Source: Flavobacterium sp. YJ01 (GTDB taxonomy: Bacteria > Bacteroidota > Bacteroidia > Flavobacteriales > Flavobacteriaceae). From it: DNA of 64,000 nucleotides. Every line of letters starts with the position of its first letter. The stretch's first letter is position 1. Below are positions 33,135 to 42,302 of the stretch, piece after piece. Under the pieces are notes generated by a model. The model searched no databases. It was not told where the DNA came from and saw only the letters and a list, made by a program, of their open reading frames with translations. The position numbers and the translations under genes are program-made. Location of the stretch: positions 5,394,001 to 5,458,000 of the forward strand of contig NZ_CP119757.1 of assembly GCF_029320955.1 (NCBI RefSeq), read 5' to 3'.

Positions 33135-34235
33135 TTAATTTTCGGCTGTAGCTTTTTTTGCTCGCCATCTAAATTTTCGAGGTACGTGATTTCCCATCAA
33201 ATAGCCCCAAGGAGCGAGAGATTCAATTCTGTCAAATATGATTTTTAAGATTGCTAGGAGCGGAATTGCTAAAAACATTCCGGCAATTCCAGCAGCCGCG
33301 CCTCCAACAATAATTCCCATAATAGATACAAATGCATTGATTTCTACTTTCGAATTGATAATTAGAGGAACCAACAAATTATTGTCTATAAACTGAACAA
33401 TTATATTAACGATAAGAATTCCTAATATCATAGAAAATTCAGCAGATCCGGTTAATGAAGCCAAAACAGTAATAATTCCAGCAACTAAAATTCCGATGTA
33501 AGGAATTAAGTTTAAAATTCCCGTTATCAAACCTAATAAAATAAAATATTTAATTCCGATAATCCATAATCCCAAACTTGTCAGAACCGATACTACAATC
33601 ATTTCGATAATCAAACTAACAATATAATTGTTTATTGAAACTTTAATCTGAGAAAGAATATCAACTAAAACAGGATGATTTTCTTTTCGAACTAATTTTG
33701 CTAGAAACAGTTTAAAGTGTTCTTTATATATTAAAAACAGAAATGTATAAATGATTATTATAGTGCTGTCTAAAAGCACATCACTTATTGATATAATAAA
33801 TGAGCCTAATTTAGCTTGACCAGTTTTTACAGAATCTTTGGTCATATTATCTAAATATTTCTTTTGATCTCCGATGCTAATCTGAAAATTCTCCCTAATA
33901 AACTTATGAATATCAATTATAAAAGAGTTGGCATTCTTTTTTATAGTCTCGAAATCATTTGCCATATTCGTTACTTGATAAGATATAAAAACCAAAATTC
34001 CGATTATAACCGATAGAAAAATTAATAGACATATAATTCCTGCAAGATGTCTAGGAAACTTTAATTTAGTATTCAAAAAAGTAAAAATAGGCAACAATAA
34101 TACGGCAAACAAAAATGCCAGTAAAACAGGAGTTAAAATATCTTTTCCGACACAAAAAATAAAAGCAAAACAAATTAAAGTTACAAGAATAAAGGCAAGT
34201 TTTGCATAAAAAGGTAAAGTAATAGGTCGAGTCAT
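33135..34235 (-). CDS. AI-2E family transporter (PerM-like)
   Basis: 366 aa, about 8 membrane helices. The family core is seen in GLITGILNLIPYIGILVAGI and the late MGIIVGGAAAGIAGMFLAIP segment. Annotated members export autoinducer-2 or act as Na+/H+ antiporters; the real substrate is usually not known. It lies 105 bp after the MscS gene on the same strand. Confidence 0.85.
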   Translation of the reverse strand: MTRPITLPFYAKLAFILVTLICFAFIFCVGKDILTPVLLAFLFAVLLLPIFTFLNTKLKFPRHLAGIICLLIFLSVIIGILVFISYQVTNMANDFETIKKNANSFIIDIHKFIRENFQISIGDQKKYLDNMTKDSVKTGQAKLGSFIISISDVLLDSTIIIIYTFLFLIYKEHFKLFLAKLVRKENHPVLVDILSQIKVSINNYIVSLIIEMIVVSVLTSLGLWIIGIKYFILLGLITGILNLIPYIGILVAGIITVLASLTGSAEFSMILGILIVNIIVQFIDNNLLVPLIINSKVEINAFVSIMGIIVGGAAAGIAGMFLAIPLLAILKIIFDRIESLAPWGYLMGNHVPRKFRWRAKKATAEN

Positions 34236-34340
34236 TTTTTAATGAGGTTTAGCTAGATTTATTAAACAAATATTACACTTTATTTGTCTTTTTATGTTCT
34301 AGCTTTTTAGCCTGCACTTATAAAATTCCCATTCTATATT

Positions 34341-34871
34341 TTAATCAAAAAATTCTCTTTCTTCGTATTTGGCAGGGATTATAGAAATTCCTTTTTGAAG
34401 CAAAAGGTTGTTCGGAAAGATTATTTTTTCTCCTTCTTTTGTTTTTAAACTTACATGAAAAGTATTAATGTCTTCAATTTCAGCTTCAATAGGGAAATCT
34501 TTATCGTGAATTTTTATGGTATCTCCAATTCTAAAAGGAAAAGAGAAAAATAAAATCATTCCAGAAGTCACATTGCTTAAAATAGACCATTGTGCAAACA
34601 TTGCCACGCCTATAACAGTTGCGATAGAAGAGATTGTGAAGAAAATATCCTCTGTTTGAACGCCCCAGATTACGATTAAACTTGTTGTTACCAAGATGTT
34701 CATCAAAATATTAATGTATTTGATAACCAAATTGGTTCGATGCTCGAATAATTGACTTGTAGCAGCAAAACGTCTTATTAAATTAGCAATTACTACTCGA
34801 AGAACAATTAATACAACAATAAGAATTAGGGTTACTAATATTTCGCGACTATACTCTTTAAAAGAAAACAT
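34341..34871 (-). CDS. small MscS-type mechanosensitive channel
   Basis: 176 aa. Two to three membrane helices (about 10-28, 46-66 and 78-105) precede the MscS beta domain with SFPFRIGDTIKIHDKDFPIE and FPNNLLLQKGISII. It lacks the C-terminal domain of E. coli MscS (286 aa), as compact family members do. Role: pressure-release channel at the inner membrane. Located 10 bp after the maf gene, same operon. Confidence 0.82.
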   Translation of the reverse strand: MFSFKEYSREILVTLILIVVLIVLRVVIANLIRRFAATSQLFEHRTNLVIKYINILMNILVTTSLIVIWGVQTEDIFFTISSIATVIGVAMFAQWSILSNVTSGMILFFSFPFRIGDTIKIHDKDFPIEAEIEDINTFHVSLKTKEGEKIIFPNNLLLQKGISIIPAKYEEREFFD

Positions 34872-34881
34872 ATTTAAATTT

Positions 34882-35466
34882 TTACACTAATGTAGTCAAA
34901 AATTCATAAACTTTGGCTGTCGGAAGTCCCATAACATTAGTATAAGAGCCTTCAACTTTTGCAACTGCCATAAAACCAAACCATTCCTGAATCCCATAAG
35001 CACCAGCTTTATCGTAAGGTTTGTAGTTTTCGATATAATATAAAATCGCTTCGTCTGATAGATCGTTAAAAGTTACTTTAGTGATGTCATGCAAAAGAGT
35101 AGAAGAATCGGTAGTTTTAAAACATACAGAAGTGATAACCTCGTGCGTTGCATTTGACATTGACTTAATCATTTCGAAAGCTTCTTCGGCATTTTTTGGT
35201 TTTCCTAATGCTTTGTTTTGATGCCAAACGATGGTGTCGCTTGTTACTAAAATTTCATTTTCTTTTAATTCGCCTTCAAATGCTTTTGCTTTAAGTTCAG
35301 CCAAATAATCTGTAATTTCGGCAGCTTTCAATTCGGGCGGAAAGATTTCTTCAACGTCTTTTAACCGAATTTCAAATTCAAGATCTAAATCCTTAAAAAA
35401 CTGCTGTCTTCTAGGCGAACCTGAAGCTAAAATGATTTTATATTTTTTTAATTTTTCTTTAAGCAT
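34882..35466 (-). CDS. maf: Maf-type nucleotide pyrophosphatase
   Basis: 194 aa. The N-terminal ILASGSPRRQQFFKDL motif, the VTSDTIVWHQNKALGKPKN stretch and the DKAGAYGIQEWFG segment are characteristic of Maf proteins, which hydrolyse dTTP/UTP or modified nucleotides. The 8-bp overlap with the upstream prenyltransferase gene and the 10-bp gap to mscS place it in the housekeeping operon. Confidence 0.93.
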   Translation of the reverse strand: MLKEKLKKYKIILASGSPRRQQFFKDLDLEFEIRLKDVEEIFPPELKAAEITDYLAELKAKAFEGELKENEILVTSDTIVWHQNKALGKPKNAEEAFEMIKSMSNATHEVITSVCFKTTDSSTLLHDITKVTFNDLSDEAILYYIENYKPYDKAGAYGIQEWFGFMAVAKVEGSYTNVMGLPTAKVYEFLTTLV

Positions 35467-36385
35467 TGTATTTGATATTTAAGGAGATAACCAAAATTGA
35501 TAGAATTCCGAAGAATAAAATAAGTTTTAAAATAGTACTCAAATGATGAAAATCTTTTTGAGATTTGGCGCTGAAAATCTTTACAATGAAATATAATAAA
35601 GGTGCTAAAACGGTAACAAAAGCATAAAATATTACAATGTAAAGCTTGTTTTGCATGAAATAAGTATTGCTGTAAAGCGCTAAAAGAATAAAAGCAATAA
35701 TTGCAAATCCTAAAGCTATTTTTGCTGCTCTGTTAATTCCAATAGCAATTGGTAACGTATTCATTCCTTGATTGTAATCTCCATTTACATCTTCAATATC
35801 TTTAACAATTTCACGAATAAAATTAATCATAAAAGCAAACAAAGCATAGTCGGTCAAGATCGAAAAAAGACTTGCCATTTGCGCTTGATTTTCTAAAGTT
35901 GTTGCTGGAAAAAGATCAAAAACGCCTATAATTAATACGCTTATTGCAAGAAGCGCAGCAACTACAAAATTTCCTAAAATCATAATCTGTTTTAAAGATG
36001 TAGCGTAGAAATATAATAATGAGGCAATTAAAATAAAAAGTGAGGCAAAAGTTGGTCTATGAATGATGTTAGACAATAAAAAACCGATTGCAACACCCGA
36101 AACATTTAGCGCTATGTAAATGTTAAAAGCGGCAGTTTCACTTATTCCTTTTCCAACAACGACATCGTTTGGTTTATTGATGCTGTCTGTTGCAACATCA
36201 TAAATATTATTAATTGCATAACCCGCAGCAGCTAATAAAACGGTGCTTAACACCAATAATCCATACTGTATATCAGATAATGCTAACGGAATGTTTTGCT
36301 GTTTTAAAAAAGCATAACGAAAAAGAAGCTGCATAAAAGCAAGCATCAAAAGATTTTGGTAACGAATAAGTTTTAGGAATTTCAT
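35459..36385 (-). CDS. UbiA-family prenyltransferase (geranylgeranylglycerol-phosphate type)
   Basis: 308 aa, about nine membrane helices. The first Asp-rich motif is NNIYDVATDSINKPND and the second is KDIEDVNGDYNQGMN, binding Mg-diphosphate of the prenyl donor. Flavobacterial members are usually annotated as geranylgeranylglycerol-phosphate geranylgeranyltransferases by likeness to the archaeal lipid enzyme; the acceptor in bacteria is not settled. It is distinct from the true menA at 52619. Overlaps maf by 8 bp. Confidence 0.82.
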   Translation of the reverse strand: MKFLKLIRYQNLLMLAFMQLLFRYAFLKQQNIPLALSDIQYGLLVLSTVLLAAAGYAINNIYDVATDSINKPNDVVVGKGISETAAFNIYIALNVSGVAIGFLLSNIIHRPTFASLFILIASLLYFYATSLKQIMILGNFVVAALLAISVLIIGVFDLFPATTLENQAQMASLFSILTDYALFAFMINFIREIVKDIEDVNGDYNQGMNTLPIAIGINRAAKIALGFAIIAFILLALYSNTYFMQNKLYIVIFYAFVTVLAPLLYFIVKIFSAKSQKDFHHLSTILKLILFFGILSILVISLNIKYNA

Positions 36386-36390
36386 TTTTT

Positions 36391-36430
36391 TGAGGTTCTG
36401 AGATGCTAAGATTCTAAGATAGTAAGGTTT
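36391..36430. repeat. CTAAG word repeat
   Basis: GAGGTTCTGAG, ATGCTAAG and ATTCTAAG words directly upstream of the prenyltransferase gene, matching the family at 20251-20367. Confidence 0.5.
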
Positions 36431-36477
36431 TGTCTAACTGAAAACTTTATCAAATTTGCTAATTCATTAATAATTAA

Positions 36478-37005
36478 TTAGTCGTGTTTCCCATTAAAAT
36501 ACTCCATCCATTTTCCTTGCACTTTCATTACTTGTTCGATAACATCTCTAACAGCGCCTCGTCCGCCTTTTACGTGTGATATATAGCGACAGATATTTTT
36601 AATTTCTGGAACAGCATCTTGTGGGCAAGTAGGAAGTCCAACCAATTTCATAACATGAAAATCAGGAATATCATCTCCCATATAAAGCAAATTTTCGTGT
36701 GAAATATTGCTTGTTTCAACGAATTCTTTTAGCGTTTTTACTTTGTCTGGAGTTCCTAAATGAATATCGTTGACACCTAGATTGCGTAAACGAATGCGAA
36801 CACCTTCATTGCTTCCGCCAGAAATAATGCATACATTGTAACCACTTTCAATTGCTGCCTTTATTGCATAACCATCTCGAATATTCATTGTTCTTAACAT
36901 TTCACCCTCGTTGGTTACAAAAACAGAACCGTCTGTAAGTACGCCGTCTACATCAAAAACAAACGTTGTGATGTCATTCATTATTTCTTTATAACTTTTT
37001 GCCAT
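36478..37005 (-). CDS. KdsC-like HAD phosphatase (KDO 8-phosphate phosphatase)
   Basis: 175 aa. Catalytic motif VFDVDGVLTDGSVFVTNEGE, motif II CIISGGSNEGV, and the late YMGDDIPDFHVMKLVGLPTC motif define the C0-type HAD enzymes KdsC/YrbI. They dephosphorylate KDO 8-phosphate (or a related nonulosonate) for lipopolysaccharide core synthesis. Cytosolic tetramer by family. Overlaps the DUF2520 gene by 17 bp. Confidence 0.9.
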   Translation of the reverse strand: MAKSYKEIMNDITTFVFDVDGVLTDGSVFVTNEGEMLRTMNIRDGYAIKAAIESGYNVCIISGGSNEGVRIRLRNLGVNDIHLGTPDKVKTLKEFVETSNISHENLLYMGDDIPDFHVMKLVGLPTCPQDAVPEIKNICRYISHVKGGRGAVRDVIEQVMKVQGKWMEYFNGKHD

Positions 37006-37750
37006 TATGCTGTATAGATTGTGTTAGAATTTTATAGATATTTTTTTTGTTTTCGTCTTGTAAAAATGCCAAATGCGCCTCTGTTGTATTCGAATCATGA
37101 CGTTTGGCTGGTCCTGTTTGGGCATCGACAGGATCGAGCGTATTTATTTTGTCTGCAGTTTCCTGAATTAGAGGTTTTAAAATAGCAAAAGGCAACTGGT
37201 TTTCTTCGCAGATTTCTTGTCCCAAATAGTATAAATGATTTGTAAAATTGTTTACAAAAACTGCCGCCACATGAAGTGCTTTTCGCTGTTCTGAACTTAT
37301 TAAATAAACAGCCGTAGAAATACTTTTAGCAACTGTTTCTAAGAGTTTGAAATCGGCTGTATTTTCTGCTTCTAAACAGAACGGAATTATCGAAAAATCA
37401 ACTTCTTTAGTTTTAGAAAATGTTTGAAGCGGATAAAAAACGCCACGTCGATTTTTTTCATTTAATATTTCTATAGAAGATGTTCCTGAAGTGTGAACAA
37501 CAAGCTGATTATTAAACGGAAGTTGCTCCGAAACTTCATTAATTGCATTATCAGAAACTGCAATAATATGTAAGTCAGCAGTTTGTAATTCGCTTAAATC
37601 GGTTACAATCTTTTCAAATTCAACTAAATGATGCACAGCTTCTCTCTTTCTAGAAAAAACCTGTTTAATTTCAACAATTTTGCTGTCGCGAAATGCCTTT
37701 ATTAAATGTTGGGCAACATTGCCGGAACCGATTATAGTTATCTGAATCAT
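36989..37750 (-). CDS. Rossmann-like/DUF2520 protein
   Basis: 253 aa. An N-terminal NAD(P)-binding Rossmann half (IIGSGNVAQHLIKAF) is followed by a helical DUF2520 domain (about 125-245) with KALHVAAVFVNNFTNHLYYL and TGPAKRHD. It resembles ProC and ketopantoate reductases in layout, but the substrate is unknown. First gene of the minus-strand run DUF2520, kdsC, ubiA, maf, mscS. Confidence 0.85.
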   Translation of the reverse strand: MIQITIIGSGNVAQHLIKAFRDSKIVEIKQVFSRKREAVHHLVEFEKIVTDLSELQTADLHIIAVSDNAINEVSEQLPFNNQLVVHTSGTSSIEILNEKNRRGVFYPLQTFSKTKEVDFSIIPFCLEAENTADFKLLETVAKSISTAVYLISSEQRKALHVAAVFVNNFTNHLYYLGQEICEENQLPFAILKPLIQETADKINTLDPVDAQTGPAKRHDSNTTEAHLAFLQDENKKNIYKILTQSIQHNGKKL

Positions 37751-37788
37751 AAAAGCAAAATTAGTATTATTTTTTTAATGCAATAAGT

Positions 37789-37893
37789 ATGAAAAGTATT
37801 GATAAGGGATTTTCGAAATTTTTATTGTTATTGAGCTGTATCTTTTTCATTTTGAATTATTACTATCACATGACAAAAAAACTAGCGTCGTAA
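37789..37893 (+). CDS. possible 34-aa membrane peptide
   Basis: Reads MKSIDKGFSKFLLLLSCIFF and ends HMTKKLAS. One clear membrane helix with basic ends. It lies in the 297-bp gap before ccsBA, on the same strand. No homologue is known to me, so it may be chance. Confidence 0.3.
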   Translation: MKSIDKGFSKFLLLLSCIFFILNYYYHMTKKLAS

Positions 37894-38008
37894 AAAAGCT
37901 CTATTTTTGTAGGTTTAAACTTTCTCTATTGTCAATTTGTTTGAAAAATAAGCCTTAATTTTGGTTTTTATTAACAAAACTCCGAGTCTGCAAATCAACA
38001 TTTTTAAG

Positions 38009-38016
38009 TACTTTTG
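38009..38016 (+). promoter_or_regulatory. -7 element of the ccsBA promoter
   Basis: TACTTTTG, 31 bp before the ATG. The -33 region has only CTG in place of TTG at 18 bp distance. Confidence 0.45.
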
Positions 38017-38047
38017 TGCCACTTTTATACAATGTAATTCCTAAGAA

Positions 38048-41000
38048 ATGGATAAAAAAATATTCTCTTTTTTGTTTTCTACACGATTAATGGCCGTTCT
38101 TTTTTTAACATTCGCAATTGCAATGGGTGTTGGAACTTTTATCGAAAGTAAATACAATACCGATACGGCTAGAATTCTAATTTACAATACTTGGTGGTTT
38201 GAAGCTATTATGGCCATCTTTATGCTTAATTTCTTCGGAAATATTAAACGTTATCAATTGCATAAAAAAGAAAAATGGGCGACACTTTTACTGCATCTTG
38301 CCTTTGTTTTTATCCTTTTAGGCGCTTTTATTACACGATATATAAGTTATGAGGGAATGATGCCAATCCGCGAAGGTTCGGCAGAAAACCAAGTTTACTC
38401 AGACAAAACATTCCTAACCATTTTTGTTGATGGAGAATATAAAGGTGAAATGAAAAGAAGAGTTTTTGAAAAAAGTCTTTTACTTTCTCCAGTAACCAAT
38501 AATGATTTTACCGTTTCCGGAAAATTCGATCAAACTCCTTTTGAAGTTACCTATTCTAATTACATTATGGGAGCAAAAGAAGTTGTAAAACCAGATGCAA
38601 ACGGAACTTTATACTTAAAATTAGTAGAAGCAGGAGCAGGCGGACGTGAAGAACATTACCTGAAAGAGGGTGAAGTTCAGAACATTCACAATGTTTTATT
38701 TGCTTTAAATAAGCAGACTGACGGAGCTATTAATATTAATACAAAAGGAGAACAATACACTATTCAAACTCCATTTGAAGGAGAGTTTATGCGAATGGCA
38801 GATCAGCTTAAAGGTAAAGTCACGAAAGATGATGTACAGCCATTAATGATGCGTTCTTTGTATAGTATTGGCGATATAAGAATTGTATTTCCAGATCCGC
38901 CAATGAAAGGAAAAGTAGATTATGAATCCAATAATGATTTTAAAGCAAAATCTCATTCTGATGCCTTAGTGGTTAAAGTAAAAGCTGAAGGGCAGGAAAA
39001 AGAAGTAATGCTTATGGGATCTAAAGGTCAAGTTGGAGAAGCTAAAACAGTTAAAATAGGAAACATTGAGTATTCTTTATTTTATGGAAGTAAAGCTTAT
39101 GTTTTGCCTTTCAAAGTAAAATTGAATGATTTTATCGCGACCAAATATCCAGGTACAGAAAAAAGTTATTCTGCTTTTGAAAGTAAAGTAACTGTTCTAG
39201 ATTCTACAGAAACATTTAATGCCGATATTTATATGAATCACGTTTTAGATCATAAAGGATATCGTTTCTTCCAGTCTTCATTCGATCCAGACGAAAAAGG
39301 AACAGTTTTATCTGTAAACCATGATTTCTGGGGAACAAATATTACTTACTTCGGATATTTTCTATTATATATTGGTTTAATGGCAATTATGTTTACTAAA
39401 CATTCTCGTTTTGGAGATTTGAAAAAGAAATTAGATAATGTTCAAAAAAAGAAAGAAAAGCTAATTACAATTTTAGTTTTATTGATTGGTTTGAATGGTT
39501 TCGCGCAACAAACACCTCATGTTCATTCGCACGATCACGATCATGATCACGCTCATTCTGCAGATCCAAATGATCACGCAAATCACGTGACTGCTCCGCC
39601 AAGCCAAAAACAATTAGATTCTTTATTGACTATTTATAAAGCGCCAGAATCTCATGCCGCAAAATTTGGCCGCTTGATTATTCAGGATGCAGGAGGAAGA
39701 ATGAAACCGATTAATACGTTTTCTTCTGAATTGCTCCGTAAAGTAAGCCATAAAGATACTTATAACGGAATGAACTCGGATCAAGTATTCTTGTCTATGA
39801 CACAGTATGCTCAGGTTTGGATTCAGATTCCATTGATTTATATTAAATCAGGAAATGATAGTATTCGTAAAATTATCGGAATTGATTCTAAAGATCAATA
39901 TGCTCCGTTTGTAAAATTCTTTGACGAACAAGGAAATTATAAATTATCTCCATATTTAGATTCAGCTTATAAAGTAGCAAATCCGAATAATTTTGAGAAA
40001 GATTTTATCGAAACGGATAAAAAAGTAAACTTAATGGAATCTGCTTTAAGCGGTAGCATTTTAAAAATATTTCCAGTTCCGAATGATCCAAATCATAAAT
40101 GGGTTTCTTTCTTAGAACGAGAAAGTGCTGGTTTTAAAGGAATGGATTCTACTTACGTAAAACAAATTCTGCCTTTATATTTTAGTGCTTTAAATAACGG
40201 TTCTATTGCGAAAAACTTTGATACAGCAGATAATTTAGTTGAAAGTATCAATGGTTTTCAAAAGAAATTTGGGGCAAAAGTAAGACCAAGTGAAGAAAAA
40301 ATCGATGCGGAAATTGCTTACAATAAGTATGATGTTTTCAAAGTATTGCCTTATTGGTATATTACCGTATCAATCTTGATGTTGATGTTTACGATTCTTA
40401 ATATTTTCTTTGAGAAAAAATGGCTTCGTATTACCGTAAATGCTTTCCATATTATGGTCGGATTATTATTTGCGCTTCATACATTAGGATTAATTGCACG
40501 TTGGTATATTTCTGGCCACGCTCCTTGGAGTAATGCTTACGAATCTATCGTATATGTGGCTTGGGCTACAATGTTCTTTGGATTGGCTTTTGACAGAAAA
40601 TCTAAATTAACAGTTGCTTCAGGTGCTTTCGTTACCGCTATGATTTTAATGGCGGCTTATATGAACTGGATTGATCCGGAAATTGCAAACTTACAGCCAG
40701 TTCTTAATTCTTATTGGTTAATGATTCACGTTGCGGTTATTGTTGCTAGTTATGGTCCAACAGCATTAGGAATGATTTTAGGTTTTGTAGCATTGATTTT
40801 GATTTTCTTTACAACAGAGAAAAATAAAGCCAAAATGGAATTACACATAAAAGAGGTTAGTTACATCAACGAAATGTCTTTAACTATTGGTCTTATTATG
40901 TTGACAATTGGTAACTTCCTTGGAGGACAATGGGCAAATGAAAGCTGGGGACGTTACTGGGGTTGGGATCCAAAAGAAACTTGGGCTTTAATATCGATTA

Positions 41001-41269
41001 TGGTTTATGGTTTTGTAATTCACGCTCGTTTTGTTCCTGCTTTAAGAGGAAAATGGTTCTTTAACTTAATGAGTATGTATGCTTTTATTTCGATTTTGTT
41101 TACATACTATGGCGTAAATTTCCATTTAGTTGGTTTACACTCGTATGCAAGCGGAGAAGCGCATTCTTTAAATTGGATTTATTACTGTTTAATTACAATT
41201 TCTATAATTGGAGCTGTTACTTATCCAAAATATAGAAAATACTATAAAACCAAAAAAGTAAAAAAATAA
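38048..41269 (+). CDS. fused cytochrome c biogenesis protein CcsBA
   Basis: 1073 aa. The N-terminal ResB/CcsB part has membrane helices near residues 13-30, 52-68, 79-95 and 435-455, with a long periplasmic loop between. Residues about 475-490 are another hydrophobic segment ending LIGLNGFAQQ, followed by a His-rich stretch (HVHSHDHDHDHAHSADPNDH). The C-terminal CcsA part has about eight helices with the WWD motif (WGRYWGWDPKETWALI) and conserved histidines. System II cytochrome c assembly: CcsBA carries heme across the inner membrane and attaches it to apocytochrome CXXCH. Fusion is normal in Bacteroidota. Confidence 0.93.
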   Translation: MDKKIFSFLFSTRLMAVLFLTFAIAMGVGTFIESKYNTDTARILIYNTWWFEAIMAIFMLNFFGNIKRYQLHKKEKWATLLLHLAFVFILLGAFITRYISYEGMMPIREGSAENQVYSDKTFLTIFVDGEYKGEMKRRVFEKSLLLSPVTNNDFTVSGKFDQTPFEVTYSNYIMGAKEVVKPDANGTLYLKLVEAGAGGREEHYLKEGEVQNIHNVLFALNKQTDGAININTKGEQYTIQTPFEGEFMRMADQLKGKVTKDDVQPLMMRSLYSIGDIRIVFPDPPMKGKVDYESNNDFKAKSHSDALVVKVKAEGQEKEVMLMGSKGQVGEAKTVKIGNIEYSLFYGSKAYVLPFKVKLNDFIATKYPGTEKSYSAFESKVTVLDSTETFNADIYMNHVLDHKGYRFFQSSFDPDEKGTVLSVNHDFWGTNITYFGYFLLYIGLMAIMFTKHSRFGDLKKKLDNVQKKKEKLITILVLLIGLNGFAQQTPHVHSHDHDHDHAHSADPNDHANHVTAPPSQKQLDSLLTIYKAPESHAAKFGRLIIQDAGGRMKPINTFSSELLRKVSHKDTYNGMNSDQVFLSMTQYAQVWIQIPLIYIKSGNDSIRKIIGIDSKDQYAPFVKFFDEQGNYKLSPYLDSAYKVANPNNFEKDFIETDKKVNLMESALSGSILKIFPVPNDPNHKWVSFLERESAGFKGMDSTYVKQILPLYFSALNNGSIAKNFDTADNLVESINGFQKKFGAKVRPSEEKIDAEIAYNKYDVFKVLPYWYITVSILMLMFTILNIFFEKKWLRITVNAFHIMVGLLFALHTLGLIARWYISGHAPWSNAYESIVYVAWATMFFGLAFDRKSKLTVASGAFVTAMILMAAYMNWIDPEIANLQPVLNSYWLMIHVAVIVASYGPTALGMILGFVALILIFFTTEKNKAKMELHIKEVSYINEMSLTIGLIMLTIGNFLGGQWANESWGRYWGWDPKETWALISIMVYGFVIHARFVPALRGKWFFNLMSMYAFISILFTYYGVNFHLVGLHSYASGEAHSLNWIYYCLITISIIGAVTYPKYRKYYKTKKVKK

Positions 41270-41298
41270 GTCTCTAAAATTAATTATTGATTCGAATT

Positions 41299-41330
41299 AA
41301 AAAAGCTCAGTTTAATGCTGAGCTTTTTTT
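41299..41330 (+). terminator. ccsBA terminator
   Basis: Stem AAAAAAGCTCAG / CTGAGCTTTTTT with a 7-nt loop. Confidence 0.88.
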
Positions 41331-41369
41331 GCGGTTTGACAAATGAAAAAAACTTCAACGGACCGAAAT

Positions 41370-41455
41370 ATTGCCCTTAAATATGTCGCTCCGCTGGCGC
41401 TTTATTCCGTGTATCTTTTCTTTCTATAAATATTTAGCTTCTTCGAAGCTTAGCA
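41370..41455. repeat. double small-hairpin element between two terminators
   Basis: Two small hairpins, GCTCCGCTGGCGC near 41391 and AGCTTCTTCGAAGCT near 41440 (6-bp stem, 3-nt loop), separated by an AT-rich stretch. I recall the pair of words ATATGTCGCTCCGCTGG and AATATTTAGCT as recurring in other Flavobacteria intergenic DNA; only one copy is in this window. Confidence 0.35.
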
Positions 41456-41458
41456 AAA

Positions 41459-41493
41459 AAAAAGAGCTGTTATAGTTAAAACAGCTCTTTTAA
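41459..41493 (-). terminator. terminator of the sigma/anti-sigma operon
   Basis: Stem AAAGAGCTGTT / AACAGCTCTTT with flanking A- and T-runs, 20 bp beyond the anti-sigma stop. Confidence 0.85.
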
Positions 41494-41513
41494 ATTTTAT
41501 ACAAAATTAATTT

Positions 41514-42302
41514 TTAAACTTTTCCTAAAGTATAAAGTTGTTCCATTGTAGGAGTCAAACTTCCTCCAGCTGGCTCCAATGTGATTCCGAATGCTTCAGC
41601 AGAATCGGTTTGGCTTACAGCAAAAATTTTCTGTGAATTTCCTTCAAAATTATCCAATAAACCAATGCTTGTTGGAGTAAGAACCGGACTCAACTTAAGA
41701 GACCAAACTTGGTAAACCATTCCTTTTGGAGGTGTTGGTAAACCTGCAGCATCAATATAAGTTGTTTTAGTTTCTTGATTCCAATAAACTTTTGCGAAAG
41801 ATTTTGGAGATACAGCTTGACCACCAAGAGTTACACCAGTATTTTTAATGTCTCTTACAATAGTTAAGCTTTTCTTGATTTCTTTATTTTCCTGACCTAA
41901 ATAAGCATAATCTCTTTGGATTTTGTTTTTTTCATTTCCAACTGTAGAAATAGCTTCTTTTGTTTTTGTCAGTTCCATAGTTTGATATCCTAAACCTAAC
42001 AATAGTAAAACAGCAGCTGCCCAGCCCACATATTGCGACCAGTTTGAAGCTGGTTTCATGTCGACTACTTTACCGTGCTTCAATTCTAAGCGAGCTTTTA
42101 TCTTCTCAAAGTTTTCTACAGAGTGGAAAGGAGAGAAGCTTGATGATAAAGCAATTATGGCTTTTTCTATCGAAATAATTTCCTGATCAACATCAGTATT
42201 GTTTTTTGCCAGTTCAGCAATTTCAAGATTTTCTTTTTCGCTTAATAGGCCGTAAACATACAGCTCTAATATACCTGATTCTATATATTCTTGTGCTTCC
42301 AT
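41514..42302 (-). CDS. RskA-type anti-sigma factor
   Basis: 262 aa. The cytoplasmic N-terminal domain (about 1-80: EYIESGILELYVYGLLSEKE) is the anti-sigma part, a membrane helix follows at about 91-107 (GWAAAVLLLLGLGY), and the exported RskA domain ends with the typical PPKGMVYQVWSLKLSP and GITLEPAGGS motifs. It should hold the ECF sigma factor at the membrane until an envelope signal releases it by proteolysis. Its ATG overlaps the sigma stop by one base. Confidence 0.9.
   Translation of the reverse strand: MEAQEYIESGILELYVYGLLSEKENLEIAELAKNNTDVDQEIISIEKAIIALSSSFSPFHSVENFEKIKARLELKHGKVVDMKPASNWSQYVGWAAAVLLLLGLGYQTMELTKTKEAISTVGNEKNKIQRDYAYLGQENKEIKKSLTIVRDIKNTGVTLGGQAVSPKSFAKVYWNQETKTTYIDAAGLPTPPKGMVYQVWSLKLSPVLTPTSIGLLDNFEGNSQKIFAVSQTDSAEAFGITLEPAGGSLTPTMEQLYTLGKV

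Noticed and set aside
35459..36385. Calling this UbiA-family gene a second menA
   Set aside because: Its Asp-rich motifs and neighbours fit the geranylgeranylglycerol-phosphate-type group, and a clear menA exists at 52619.
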